Shown in pieces: positions 19,593-27,698 of a DNA stretch of 55,361 nucleotides. The notes under the pieces were generated by a model that made no database searches, was not told the origin of the DNA, and saw only the letters and a program-made list of their open reading frames with translations. Position numbers and translations under genes: made by a program. Source of the stretch: Bradyrhizobium sp. (lineage in GTDB: Bacteria > Pseudomonadota > Alphaproteobacteria > Rhizobiales > Xanthobacteraceae); the NCBI RefSeq assembly GCF_028868675.1, contig NZ_JAGWUA010000005.1, positions 1 through 55,361 of the forward strand. The letters run 5' to 3'. Position 1 is the first letter of the stretch. Every line of letters starts with the position of its first letter.

Positions 19593-20130
19593 GATCCGCA
19601 TCGCAGCCCGCCTTCTGGCCGTCGCCGGTCTGGCCGCGCTGACGGCCGGCTGCTTCCAGCCGATGTATGCCGAGCGCAGCGACGGCACCCCCGCCCTGCG
19701 GGAAAAGCTGATGGGCGTGGAGATTCCGCCCGTCGACAAGCCGAACGCCTCGCGCGAGGCCCGAGTCGGGGTGGAGATCCGCAATGCGCTCGCCTTCAAG
19801 CTCTACGGCAGCGCCACCGGCATGCCGCCGACCCACCGCCTGGTGCTGCGGTTCACGTCGAGCCGCTCCTCGCTGATCATCAATCCCAACACCGGCCTGC
19901 CGAACAGCGAAAACTACGGCATCGACGCGCAGTACAATCTGATCGAGATCGCGACCAACAAGTCGGTGATGACCGGCACGACCTTTGCGCGCGTCTCCTA
20001 CGACATGCCCGGCTCCTACCAGCGCTATGCCCGCACCCGCGCCTATCGCGACGCCGAGGACCGTGCCGCCAACGAGATCGCCGAGAACATCACGACCCGG
20101 CTGGCCTCGTTCTTCACCGCCGGCATCTGA
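19579..20130 (+). CDS. lptE: LPS-assembly lipoprotein LptE
   Basis: A 183-residue lipoprotein with a lipobox near LTAGC (Cys at about 25) after a basic, hydrophobic signal. LptE plugs the LptD barrel in the outer membrane for LPS export. The body has the family pattern: [36 protein letters not shown], then a strand-rich region and an Ala/Glu-rich C-terminal helix. The position between leuS and holA is the conserved location of this gene across proteobacteria, which supports the call. Its start overlaps the end of leuS, indicating translational coupling. Confidence 0.88.
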   Translation: MSSARIRIAARLLAVAGLAALTAGCFQPMYAERSDGTPALREKLMGVEIPPVDKPNASREARVGVEIRNALAFKLYGSATGMPPTHRLVLRFTSSRSSLIINPNTGLPNSENYGIDAQYNLIEIATNKSVMTGTTFARVSYDMPGSYQRYARTRAYRDAEDRAANEIAENITTRLASFFTAGI

Positions 20131-20140
20131 CACCACTTAC

Positions 20141-20178
20141 GTCATTTCGGGGCGCGTAGCGCGCGGCCCCGAAATGAC
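20141..20178. repeat. Palindrome GTCATTTCGGGGC between lptE and holA
   Basis: GTCATTTCGGGGC (20141-20153) pairs with GGCCCCGAAATGAC (20165-20178) around a short GC-rich centre. It lies just after lptE and 13 bp before the holA start. It may be a dispersed intergenic repeat; with no T-run it is a weak terminator candidate. Confidence 0.7.
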
Positions 20179-20191
20179 AGCTTGAGGATCG

Positions 20192-21220
20192 ATGGTCGCG
20201 CTCCGCGGAAAAGAGATCGACAGCTTCCTCGCCCGGCCCGATCCGGGCCGCCCGATCATCCTGCTCTACGGCCCCGACGCCGGCCTCGTGCGCGAGCGCG
20301 CCGACGCGCTGATTGCGTCCGCGGTCGACGATCCCAACGATCCCTTCTCGCTGGTGAAGCTCGACGGCGATGAACTGTCGGCCGAGCCGTCGCGGCTGGT
20401 CGACGAGGCCATGACGGTGCCGCTGTTCGGCGGCCGTCGCGCGATCCGCATTCGCGCCGGCTCCCGCAGCTTTGCCGGCGGCGTCGACACGCTCAGCGAG
20501 ATGTCGGTCAGGGATTGCCGCATCGTGATCGAAGCCGGCGAGCTGCGCCCGGAATCGCCGCTGCGCAAGGCCTGTGAGCGGGCCAGGACCGCGGTCGCCA
20601 TCGGCTGCTATCCGGACACCGAGCGCGATCTCGCAAAGCTGATGGAGGACGAGCTCAGGCTCGCGAATTTGCGCATCGCGCCGGACGCGCGCGCGGCGCT
20701 GATGTCGTTTCTCGGCGGCGACCGCCAGGCCTCGCGCAACGAGCTGCGCAAGCTCACGCTCTACGCCCATGGCAAGGGCGAGATCACGCTCGACGACGTC
20801 ATGGCCGTGGTCGCGGACGCCTCCGAGCTGAAGCTCGATCCGATCGTCGACGGCGCCTTCGCCGGCCGGCCCGACATCGTCGAGAGCGAGTTTGCGAAGG
20901 CGATGATCGCCGGCACCTATCCCGGCGTGATCATCTCGGCCGCGCAGCGCCAGGCGGCGTGGCTGCACAAGTCCGCGCTCGCGATCGCCGACGGCACGCC
21001 CCTGTCGGCCGTGCTCGACGGCGGCTTTCCGCGCCTGCATTTTTCCCGCAAGGGTTCGGTCGAGACGGCGTTGCGCAATCTTGGCGTAGCAAGGCTCACC
21101 GCCATCATCGAGCAGCTCGCCACCGCAGCGCTCGACACCCGCAAGCAGCCGGCGCTCGCCGCCGCCATCGCCCAGCGCGCGCTGATGTCGATCGCAGCGA
21201 ACGCAAAACGGCGGGGGTAG
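20192..21220 (+). CDS. holA: DNA polymerase III delta subunit
   Basis: A 342-residue HolA, which opens the beta sliding clamp as part of the clamp loader. The N-terminal part shows RPIILLYGPDAGLVRERADALI, where the nucleotide-binding loop is degenerate as usual for delta, then DPFSLVKLDGDEL and the lid region. The C-terminal collar domain has LRKLTLYAHGKGEITLDDVMAVVAD and ends near ALMSIAANAKRRG. GAGG at 20184-20187 precedes the ATG. Synteny leuS-lptE-holA is conserved. It converges on parB across an 88-bp palindromic repeat. Confidence 0.92.
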   Translation: MVALRGKEIDSFLARPDPGRPIILLYGPDAGLVRERADALIASAVDDPNDPFSLVKLDGDELSAEPSRLVDEAMTVPLFGGRRAIRIRAGSRSFAGGVDTLSEMSVRDCRIVIEAGELRPESPLRKACERARTAVAIGCYPDTERDLAKLMEDELRLANLRIAPDARAALMSFLGGDRQASRNELRKLTLYAHGKGEITLDDVMAVVADASELKLDPIVDGAFAGRPDIVESEFAKAMIAGTYPGVIISAAQRQAAWLHKSALAIADGTPLSAVLDGGFPRLHFSRKGSVETALRNLGVARLTAIIEQLATAALDTRKQPALAAAIAQRALMSIAANAKRRG

Positions 21221-21232
21221 AAAGTCTCTCCT

Positions 21233-21320
21233 CCGTCATTGCGAGCGAAGCGAAGCAATCCAGACTACCTCCGCGGAAACAGACTGGATTGCTTCGTCGC
21301 TTCGCTCCTCGGAATGACGG
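21233..21320. repeat. Long palindromic repeat, CCGTCATTGCGAGCG type
   Basis: The left arm CCGTCATTGCGAGCGAAGCG continues to AAGCAATCCAG. The right arm CTGGATTGCTTCG runs to CTCCTCGGAATGACGG, so the whole 88 bp folds on itself with a few mismatches. This end sequence is a familiar dispersed element in Bradyrhizobium-type genomes. It fills the gap between convergent holA and parB. Confidence 0.85.
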
Positions 21321-22202
21321 TCAGATCCCCTTCGCCAGCCGCCGCATCACCTCGTCGAGCTGGTCGAGGCTGGAATAGCTGATCTGGACGGTGCCGCCGG
21401 GATCGCGGTGATTGACCGAAACCTTCAGCCCGAGCGCGTCGCTGACGCGGCGCTCGAGATCGAGCGTGTCGGGGTCCTTCGCCTTTCCGCCGGCCCTCGC
21501 CTTCTGCGGCTTGCGCTCCGGCACGCCCTCTTCATGCGCGAGCGCTTCGGCCTGGCGCACGTTGAGGCCTTCGGCGACGATGCGCCTGGCGGCCGCGAGC
21601 GGATCGGGTACGCCGATCAGCGCGCGAGCGTGGCCGGCCGAGAGCTGGCCCTGCGCGATGAAAGCCTGCACCTCCGCGGGCAGCTTGGTCAGCCGCATCA
21701 TGTTGGCGACGTGGCTGCGGCTCTTGCCGACCACCTTGGCGATGTCGTCCTGGCTGCGTTTGAACTCGTTGGCGAGCGCGTGATAGCCCTGCGCCTCCTC
21801 CAGCGGGTTGAGATCCTCGCGCTGCACGTTCTCGATGATCGCGAATTCCAGCGCGTCGCTGTCGCTGATGTCGACCGGGACGATCGGCACCTCGTGCAGG
21901 CCGGCAAGCTGCGAGGCACGCCAGCGCCGCTCGCCGGCGATGATCTCGTAGCGGTCCTGCGCGCCCTTCACCGGACGCACCACGATCGGCTGGATCACGC
22001 CGTGCTGGCGAATCGAATCGGCGAGCTCCTTCAGCTCGACCTCCGAGAAGCTGCGGCGCGGGTTGCGCGGATTGGGCTTGATGAACTCGATCGGCACCTT
22101 GCGCTGCGCGCGCGGCCGTTCGACATGGGCGGCCTCGCCGCCGACGTCGCCGATCAGGCTCGCAAGACCCCGGCCCAGTCGCGAACGCGCTTCGTCGGCC
22201 AT
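21321..22202 (-). CDS. parB: Chromosome-partitioning protein ParB
   Basis: A 293-residue ParB, which loads on parS sites, slides as a CTP-dependent clamp and builds the origin-proximal partition complex. The N-terminus MADEARSRLGRGLASLIGD is the ParA-stimulating segment. The CTPase domain has EVELKELADSIRQHGVIQPIVV and the GERRWRASQLAG box (about 98-109). The helix-turn-helix reads SQDDIAKVVGKSRSHVANMMRL. The C-terminal dimerisation domain is complete. ATG 22202 is preceded by GGGAG at good spacing, better than the ATG at 22223. Its cognate parS sites occur in the same cluster. Confidence 0.96.
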   Translation of the reverse strand: MADEARSRLGRGLASLIGDVGGEAAHVERPRAQRKVPIEFIKPNPRNPRRSFSEVELKELADSIRQHGVIQPIVVRPVKGAQDRYEIIAGERRWRASQLAGLHEVPIVPVDISDSDALEFAIIENVQREDLNPLEEAQGYHALANEFKRSQDDIAKVVGKSRSHVANMMRLTKLPAEVQAFIAQGQLSAGHARALIGVPDPLAAARRIVAEGLNVRQAEALAHEEGVPERKPQKARAGGKAKDPDTLDLERRVSDALGLKVSVNHRDPGGTVQISYSSLDQLDEVMRRLAKGI

Positions 22203-22262
22203 CGCCAGCTCCCTTGGATTCACGTAGCAACACTCCAGAACTGAATTTCACGTGTGGTGATC

Positions 22263-22353
22263 GTAGGGTGGGCAAAGGCGCGTCTTCGCGCCGTGCCCAC
22301 CATCTTCCGACCGGATATAGCTTGGTGGGCACGCTTCGCTTTGCCCACCCTAC
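22263..22353. repeat. Palindromic intergenic repeat, GTAGGGTGGGCAAAG type (copy 2)
   Basis: Arms GTAGGGTGGGCAAAG and CTTTGCCCACCCTAC are exact reverse complements, with inner GTGCCCACC/GGTGGGCAC pairs. It shares ends with the element at 10551-10642. It occupies over half of the 162-bp gap between parA and parB, inside what is normally a tight operon. Confidence 0.88.
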
Positions 22354-22364
22354 GGATCATCGCA

Positions 22365-23219
22365 TCAATGCGTGGTGCGCAGCTCGCGCTCGCGCTGGAT
22401 CACCTCGGTGGCGAGGCGCAAATAGGCTTCGCTGCCGACGCATTTGAGATCGTAGACCAGCACCGGCTTGCCGTAGGACGGCGCCTCCGAGATGCGCACG
22501 TTGCGCGGGATCATGGTCTTGTAGACTTTTTCGCCCATGAACTGCCGGACGTCGGCCACGACCTGGTTCGACAAATTGTTGCGCGAGTCGAACATGGTCA
22601 GCACGATGCCGTGGATCGACAGGTTCGGATTGAGCGTCGAGCGTACCTGCTCCACCGTCTGCAACAATTGCGACAGGCCTTCGAGGGCGAAGAACTCGCA
22701 TTGCAGCGGCACCAGGATCGCGTCCGAGGCCGCCATCGCATTGACCGTGAGCAGGTTGAGCGAGGGCGGACAATCGATCAGCACATAGGTGTAGTCGGCG
22801 TCCGGCGAGACGTTGTTGTTCAGCGAGCCGATGGCGTCGCGCAGGCGGAAGGCACGGCCCGGCGTGGTGCCGAGCTCGAGCTCGAGGCCGGAGAGGTCCA
22901 TGGTGGAGGGCGCGATGTGCAGCCGCGGCACCGCAGTCGCGACCACGGATTCGCGCAAGGAGGCCTCGCCGATCAGGACGTCGTAGGTCGAGCAGCTCCG
23001 GTTACGGCGGTCGATGCCCAGCCCGGTCGAGGCGTTGCCCTGCGGGTCGAGATCGACGATCAGGACGCGCTCACCAATTGCGGCGAGTGCCGTACCGAGA
23101 TTGATCGCTGTGGTTGTCTTGCCGACGCCGCCCTTCTGATTCGCGAGCGCCAGGATACGGGGATGGCCCTGTGGCACGGTTTCGGCCTGCTCGTGCTGTG
23201 GCTCGTCAATCTCGGTCAT
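22365..23219 (-). CDS. parA: Chromosome-partitioning ATPase ParA
   Basis: A 284-residue ParA/Soj ATPase that drives origin segregation with ParB. It has the deviant Walker A NQKGGVGKTTTAINL near residue 30, VLIVDLDPQGNAST, and YVLIDCPPSLNLLTVNAM (Walker B). The segment LVPLQCEFFALEGLSQLLQT is typical of the chromosomal subgroup. The start is set at ATG 23219; ATG 23225 two codons earlier is equally possible. It lies just downstream of rsmG, and 162 bp upstream of parB with a palindromic repeat between. Confidence 0.96.
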   Translation of the reverse strand: MTEIDEPQHEQAETVPQGHPRILALANQKGGVGKTTTAINLGTALAAIGERVLIVDLDPQGNASTGLGIDRRNRSCSTYDVLIGEASLRESVVATAVPRLHIAPSTMDLSGLELELGTTPGRAFRLRDAIGSLNNNVSPDADYTYVLIDCPPSLNLLTVNAMAASDAILVPLQCEFFALEGLSQLLQTVEQVRSTLNPNLSIHGIVLTMFDSRNNLSNQVVADVRQFMGEKVYKTMIPRNVRISEAPSYGKPVLVYDLKCVGSEAYLRLATEVIQRERELRTTH

Positions 23220-23251
23220 GCCCATCACCCAACTCGACCCCCGTCGACCCC

Positions 23252-24022
23252 TCACCCGCGCCGCTCAATGGCGGCAAGCTCCACGATCCAGCCGTCGCCC
23301 GTCCGGCTCTGGTGCAGTTGCGGCTGGATACTCCAATATTTAGCGGCTTCGGTCAATTCAGCCTCTATATCTTGACCCTTCAGAAATAGAGCTTTTGCAC
23401 CGAGGTGCACCAGCGGCTCCGCAAAACCTACGAGTTGGTGTAGCGGAGCCAGCGCACGGGCAGTGACGCAATCGACCGGGCCGGTGATTCTATCCACATT
23501 ATCCCCGATCTCGGCGAGATGGACCATGCTCGGCGAGCCGGTGACGCGAATCGCCTCGCGCAGGAAGGCCGCCTTCTTGGCATTGCGCTCGACCAGGTGG
23601 ACGACCGCGCCCGGAAACTCCGCCATGACGCAAGCGAGCACGATCCCCGGAAAACCGCCTCCGCTGCCGAGATCGACCCAGCTCCGGGCATCGGGCGCCA
23701 GCGCCACCAGCTGCAGCGAATCGGCGATATGCCGGGTCCAGAGGTGGGGCAAGGTCGAGGATGCGACCAGATTGGTCTTGGCCTGCCACTCACGCAGCAG
23801 CGCGATGTAGCGGTCGAGCCGGGCTTCCGTTTCACGTGAAACAGGCGCGAGCTTGAGAGCGGCGGCCTTATCGGCGGCAAGCGCCGTGTCCAGGGATTCG
23901 TCCGGGACAGAAACCGCCTTCGCCGGCGTCTGCGGAGCCGAACCGGAACGACGCCTCGGCCCCTTACCTGCGCCGGATCCTTGAGAATGGGAGGTGCCTT
24001 TCGGCGGCCCGCGATGTTTCAC
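23252..24022 (-). CDS. rsmG: 16S rRNA m7G527 methyltransferase RsmG (GidB)
   Basis: RsmG methylates G527 of 16S rRNA with SAM. The 256-residue frame has the SAM-binding core WVDLGSGGGFPGIVLA, followed by VHLVERNAKKAAFLREAIR and CVTARALAPLHQLVGFAEPL. The catalytic domain begins near residue 55 (PVSRETEARLDRYIALLREWQ). The first 50 residues are a basic low-complexity extension not found in typical 210-residue homologues. The only usable start is a GTG at 24022 that lies inside a parS palindrome, and a second parS (23829-23842) encodes the conserved VSRET. Confidence 0.92.
   Translation of the reverse strand: MKHRGPPKGTSHSQGSGAGKGPRRRSGSAPQTPAKAVSVPDESLDTALAADKAAALKLAPVSRETEARLDRYIALLREWQAKTNLVASSTLPHLWTRHIADSLQLVALAPDARSWVDLGSGGGFPGIVLACVMAEFPGAVVHLVERNAKKAAFLREAIRVTGSPSMVHLAEIGDNVDRITGPVDCVTARALAPLHQLVGFAEPLVHLGAKALFLKGQDIEAELTEAAKYWSIQPQLHQSRTGDGWIVELAAIERRG
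23829..23842. promoter_or_regulatory. parS site 1 (inside rsmG)
   Basis: GTTTCACGTGAAAC, the invariant 14-bp core of the bacterial parS consensus TGTTTCACGTGAAACA. It lies within rsmG and encodes part of its conserved VSRET segment. Expected to be loaded by the ParB encoded at 21321. Confidence 0.9.
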
Positions 24023-24029
24023 GTGAAAC
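24016..24029. promoter_or_regulatory. parS site 2 (rsmG start)
   Basis: GTTTCACGTGAAAC preceded by T, at the mnmG-rsmG junction. The GTG start codon of rsmG lies within the palindrome on the minus strand, so ParB loading here would cover the rsmG initiation region. Confidence 0.92.
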
Positions 24030-24034
24030 GCCCC

Positions 24035-25918
24035 CTAGGCGATGGCCTTCGTGCTCTTCCGCCGGGCCTCGCGCCGGAGATAGGCGGCGAGGATGCCGAG
24101 TGCGGCCGGTGTCATCCCGTCGATCCGGCCCGCCTGCCCGACCGTGAAGGGCCGCGCCGCTTCCAGCTTGGCGCGGACCTCGTTGGATAGTCCGGGCACC
24201 AGGCTGTAGTCGATCTCGGCCAGGATCAGGCTCTCGTCCCGGCGGAACGCCTCGACGTCGGCGCTTTGGCGCCCCAGGTAAACGTCGTATTTGGCGTCGA
24301 TCTCGAGATGGGCAGCGCTGACGGGGTCAATGGCCGACAGCTCCGGCCAGATCGCTCGCACCTGGTTCCAGCCGATCTCGGGATAGGCCAGTAGCTCAAA
24401 GGCCGACCGACGCTGGCCATCACGGTTGAGCGACAGTCCGTGCCTGATAGCCTCGTTCGGGGTGATCGCCAGCGACTTCGACAAGGCCTTCGCCGCTTGC
24501 AGCGCCGCCATCTTGGCCCGGTGATGCCGGGTCCTGGCCGCGCCGACGCAACCCAAGGCAATGCCGTTCTCGGTCAGGCGCTGGTCGGCATTGTCGGCCC
24601 GCAGCGTCAGCCGGTATTCGGCACGCGAGGTGAACATCCGATAGGGTTCATTGATGCCGCGGGTGACGAGATCGTCGATCATCACGCCGAGATAGCCGTC
24701 GGCGCGATCGAACACCGTCAGCACGGAGCCACCGGCCGAAAGCGCCGCGTTCAGGCCGGCGACAATCCCTTGGGCGGCAGCTTCCTCATATCCGGTGGTG
24801 CCGTTGATCTGGCCGGCCAGGAACAGGCCCCGCAGCCGCCGGGTCTGCAGGGTCGGATCGAGCTCGCGGGGATCGACGTGGTCGTATTCGATGGCATAGC
24901 CCGGCCGAACCATCTTGACCCGTTCCAAGCCCGGGATGGTGGCAAGGATCGCGAGCTGGACCTCCTCCGGCAGCGAGGTGGAGATGCCGTTGGGATAGAC
25001 CGTGCTGTCGTCGAGCCCCTCCGGCTCGAGGAAGATCTGGTGGCCGTCGCGGTCGCCGAAGCGGACAATCTTGTCCTCGATCGAGGGACAATAGCGCGGT
25101 CCCGTGCTCTTGATCTGCCCGGAATACATTGGCGAGCGGTGCACATTGGCCCGGATCACCTCATGGGTGGCCGGTGTGGTCCGGGTGATGCCGCACTGAA
25201 TCTGCGGAGTGGTGATGCGCTCGGTCAGCACCGAGAAAGGCTCAGGCGGATCGTCGCCGGGCTGCATTTCGACCGCGGACCAGTCGATCGTGGTGCCGTC
25301 GAGCCGCGGGGGCGTCCCGGTCTTGAGCCGGCCCAAGGTGAAGCCGGCCCGTTCAAAGGACCTTGAAAGACCCATCGCTGGCGCCTCGCCGACCCGCCCG
25401 GCGGGCCAGGTCCTTTCGCCGAGATGAATCAGCCCCCGCAGGAAGGTCCCCGTGGTGACGACGATTGCCCCTGCCCGCAGCGTCCGGCCGTCAACCAGAC
25501 AAATGCCGCAGACGCGTCCCTCCACAACGATCAGTTCGTCGGCCTCGCCCTCGATCACCTCAAGGCCGGCGGTCGCCCGGATGGCGGCCTGCATCGCGGC
25601 TGCGTAGAGCTTGCGGTCGGCCTGGGCCCGGGGCCCACGGACGGCCGGGCCCTTGCGGCGATTGAGCACGCGGAACTGGATCCCGCCGGCATCCCCCACC
25701 ACGCCCATCAGACCGTCGAGCGCATCGACCTCGCGGACCAGATGGCCCTTGCCGAGACCGCCGATCGCGGGATTGCAGGACATGGCGCCAATGGTGGCGA
25801 AGCGGTGCGTCACCAGCGCCGTCGCCGCGCCCATCCGGGCGGACGCAGCCGCAGCCTCGCAACCGGCGTGGCCGCCGCCGATGACGATGACGTCGAAGTT
25901 GGATCGCGGTGTCGGCAT
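24035..25918 (-). CDS. mnmG: tRNA uridine-5-carboxymethylaminomethyl synthase subunit MnmG (GidA)
   Basis: A 627-residue FAD protein that, with MnmE, modifies the wobble uridine at position 34 of several tRNAs. The FAD dinucleotide-binding motif [17 protein letters not shown] is at the N-terminus, and [30 protein letters not shown] and [11 protein letters not shown] follow. The C-terminal helical domain ends in [19 protein letters not shown]. Length is typical. The start at 25918 fits the family exactly. Its partner mnmE lies upstream, separated by a 146-bp gap with two parS sites. Confidence 0.97.
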   Translation of the reverse strand: MPTPRSNFDVIVIGGGHAGCEAAAASARMGAATALVTHRFATIGAMSCNPAIGGLGKGHLVREVDALDGLMGVVGDAGGIQFRVLNRRKGPAVRGPRAQADRKLYAAAMQAAIRATAGLEVIEGEADELIVVEGRVCGICLVDGRTLRAGAIVVTTGTFLRGLIHLGERTWPAGRVGEAPAMGLSRSFERAGFTLGRLKTGTPPRLDGTTIDWSAVEMQPGDDPPEPFSVLTERITTPQIQCGITRTTPATHEVIRANVHRSPMYSGQIKSTGPRYCPSIEDKIVRFGDRDGHQIFLEPEGLDDSTVYPNGISTSLPEEVQLAILATIPGLERVKMVRPGYAIEYDHVDPRELDPTLQTRRLRGLFLAGQINGTTGYEEAAAQGIVAGLNAALSAGGSVLTVFDRADGYLGVMIDDLVTRGINEPYRMFTSRAEYRLTLRADNADQRLTENGIALGCVGAARTRHHRAKMAALQAAKALSKSLAITPNEAIRHGLSLNRDGQRRSAFELLAYPEIGWNQVRAIWPELSAIDPVSAAHLEIDAKYDVYLGRQSADVEAFRRDESLILAEIDYSLVPGLSNEVRAKLEAARPFTVGQAGRIDGMTPAALGILAAYLRREARRKSTKAIA

Positions 25919-25973
25919 GCCGGAGCTTTATCTCAGGTCGATCGGGGCCGAAAGCGGAAACTTGGCAGGGGTT

Positions 25974-25987
25974 GTTTCACGTGAAAC
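25974..25987. promoter_or_regulatory. parS site 3 (perfect 16-mer)
   Basis: The full consensus TGTTTCACGTGAAACA is present at 25973-25988, between mnmE and mnmG. It is the only one of the four sites here that matches all 16 bases. Confidence 0.95.
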
Positions 25988-26005
25988 AAGCTCTTCCAGC
26001 CAACC

Positions 26006-26019
26006 GTTTCACGTGAAAC
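26006..26019. promoter_or_regulatory. parS site 4
   Basis: GTTTCACGTGAAAC, 32 bp (about three helical turns) from site 3, in the same mnmE-mnmG gap. Confidence 0.92.
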
Positions 26020-26064
26020 GCCAAGCCGTGGACGTAGAAATAGTCCTAGAACGTAGAACTAAGG

Positions 26065-27402
26065 CTACTTTCCGATACAAAACTTCTGAAAAATGGCGCC
26101 GAGGATGTCCTCGACATCGACCCGGCCGAGCAATCGCCCGAGGGCATAGGCCGCCGCCCGCAGTTCCTCCGCCGCGAGCTCCTCGCCGGCATCGACCAAC
26201 TCCAGGCTACGCGCCAGCGCCTCCGCTGCCCCGCTCAGGAGCTCCCGCTGCCGGGCGCGGGTGACCAGGGCACCCTCGCTGGTTCCAAAGAACGACGCCG
26301 CGAATTCGACCAGCGCCTTGATCAGATCCGCGAGGCCCTCGCCCTGCTTCGCCGAGATCGCGAAGACCGGTCCCTTACCGGGGCCTGCTTCCGGACTCAA
26401 GCCCCCCGATTCAAGATCGATCTTGTTCCGCACGGTCCACACCGGCGTGGATCCCGCCGACGGCGCCTCACCCGTCTGCCCGCCGTCGGTCAGCCACAGC
26501 ACGAGATCGGCGTCCGCCGCCCGCGCGCGGGCGCGCCGCACGCCCTCCTGCTCCACGGGATCGTCGGTCTCGCGGATGCCGGCGGTGTCCATGACGGTCA
26601 CCGGATAGCCGTCGAGATCGAGCTGCACCTCGATCACGTCGCGCGTAGTGCCGGCATGCGGCGAGACGATCGCCACCTCACGCCGCGCCAGCTGGTTGAT
26701 CAGCGTCGACTTGCCGACATTGGGCGGGCCAGCGATCGCGACCACCAGGCCGTCGCGCAGCCGTTCGGCTTTGCCCTGTGCCGCAAGCACTTTCGCGATT
26801 TCCCCGTGGAGCGCGCCGATCGCGCGCAGCGCCGGCGCGATCAATTCCGCCGGCACGTCGCCCTCGTCGGAGAAGTCGATCCCGGCTTCGATCAGCGCCG
26901 AGGCCTCGATGATGCGCTCGCGCCAGTCGCGCGCGCGGTCGCCGAGCAGGCCCTGCAATTGCCGTAGCGCCTGGCGCCGCTGGCGATCGGTGTCGGCATG
27001 AATGAGGTCGTCGAGGCCCTCGGCTTCGGTGAGGTCGAGCTTGCCGTTCTCGAACGCGCGGCGGGTGAACTCGCCGGGCTCGGCGGTCCGCACATTCGGA
27101 ATAGCGGAAATCGCGGCGACGAGCGCCGTCAGCACCGCGCGGCCACCATGGACGTGGAATTCGGCGACGTCCTCGCCGGTCGCGCTTGCCGGTGCCGGAA
27201 ACCACAGCACCACCGCATCGTCGATCGCCTCACCGCCGACATCGCGTAGGAGCCTCCGGCTCGCCCGGCGCGCCGACGGCAGTTTGCCGCACAGTCGCCG
27301 GACGACCTCGCCGGCCGCCGGCCCGGACACCCGCACGATCGCTATCGCGCTCGGCGGCCGGCCTGACGACAGGGCGAAAATGGTCTGGTCTCGCGGATGC
27401 AT
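26065..27402 (-). CDS. mnmE: tRNA modification GTPase MnmE (TrmE)
   Basis: A 445-residue GTPase, partner of MnmG in wobble-uridine modification. The N-terminal formyl-THF-binding domain (1-120) starts [21 protein letters not shown]. The helical domain is split around a Ras-like G domain with G1 GPPNVGKS at 225-232, G2 GTTRDV, G3 DTAGIRET and G4-like VRNKIDL. The C-terminus ends CIGK, preserving the essential catalytic cysteine motif CxGK. Order rho-mnmE-mnmG-rsmG on one strand is the usual alphaproteobacterial arrangement. Confidence 0.97.
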   Translation of the reverse strand: MHPRDQTIFALSSGRPPSAIAIVRVSGPAAGEVVRRLCGKLPSARRASRRLLRDVGGEAIDDAVVLWFPAPASATGEDVAEFHVHGGRAVLTALVAAISAIPNVRTAEPGEFTRRAFENGKLDLTEAEGLDDLIHADTDRQRRQALRQLQGLLGDRARDWRERIIEASALIEAGIDFSDEGDVPAELIAPALRAIGALHGEIAKVLAAQGKAERLRDGLVVAIAGPPNVGKSTLINQLARREVAIVSPHAGTTRDVIEVQLDLDGYPVTVMDTAGIRETDDPVEQEGVRRARARAADADLVLWLTDGGQTGEAPSAGSTPVWTVRNKIDLESGGLSPEAGPGKGPVFAISAKQGEGLADLIKALVEFAASFFGTSEGALVTRARQRELLSGAAEALARSLELVDAGEELAAEELRAAAYALGRLLGRVDVEDILGAIFQKFCIGK

Positions 27403-27626
27403 GGCCTATTTGTCCGCCAGCCCTTCAAAACGCAAACGGCGATTTCAGCAAACCCCAAATGCCGACCCGACCGCTATTGCATCGCAACATGGGTGCAACA
27501 ATTTTGCTGCGAATTCGTGCCTAAGGTCGCTCCAGGCACACAGATATTGTCAAAACCCCATTTATGCCAATGGCTTACATTTCATCCACCGCGACAATCC
27601 ACCCGCCGCCATGCTGCACCCTTGCC

Positions 27627-27640
27627 GCAGCAATTGCTGC
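27627..27640. repeat. 14-bp perfect palindrome downstream of rho
   Basis: GCAGCAATTGCTGC lies directly after the rho terminator T-run when read on the minus strand. The rho-mnmE gap (27403-27698) holds this palindrome and the terminator; I see no gene in it. Confidence 0.5.
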
Positions 27641-27671
27641 AACAAAACAGAAAGGGCGCCCGGAGGCGCCC
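27641..27671 (-). terminator. Intrinsic terminator of rho
   Basis: Read on the minus strand, GGGCGCC and GGCGCCC form a 7-bp stem with a TCCG loop (27654-27671), followed by TTTCTGTTTTGTT. It ends 28 bp after the rho stop codon. Confidence 0.85.
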
Positions 27672-27698
27672 TCTGCAATCTCGGCTGCCACGATCGGC

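Noticed and set aside
22246..22254. TTTCACGTG near the parB start as a fifth parS site
   Set aside because: Only one half of the palindrome is present; the other half (TGG instead of AAA) does not match.
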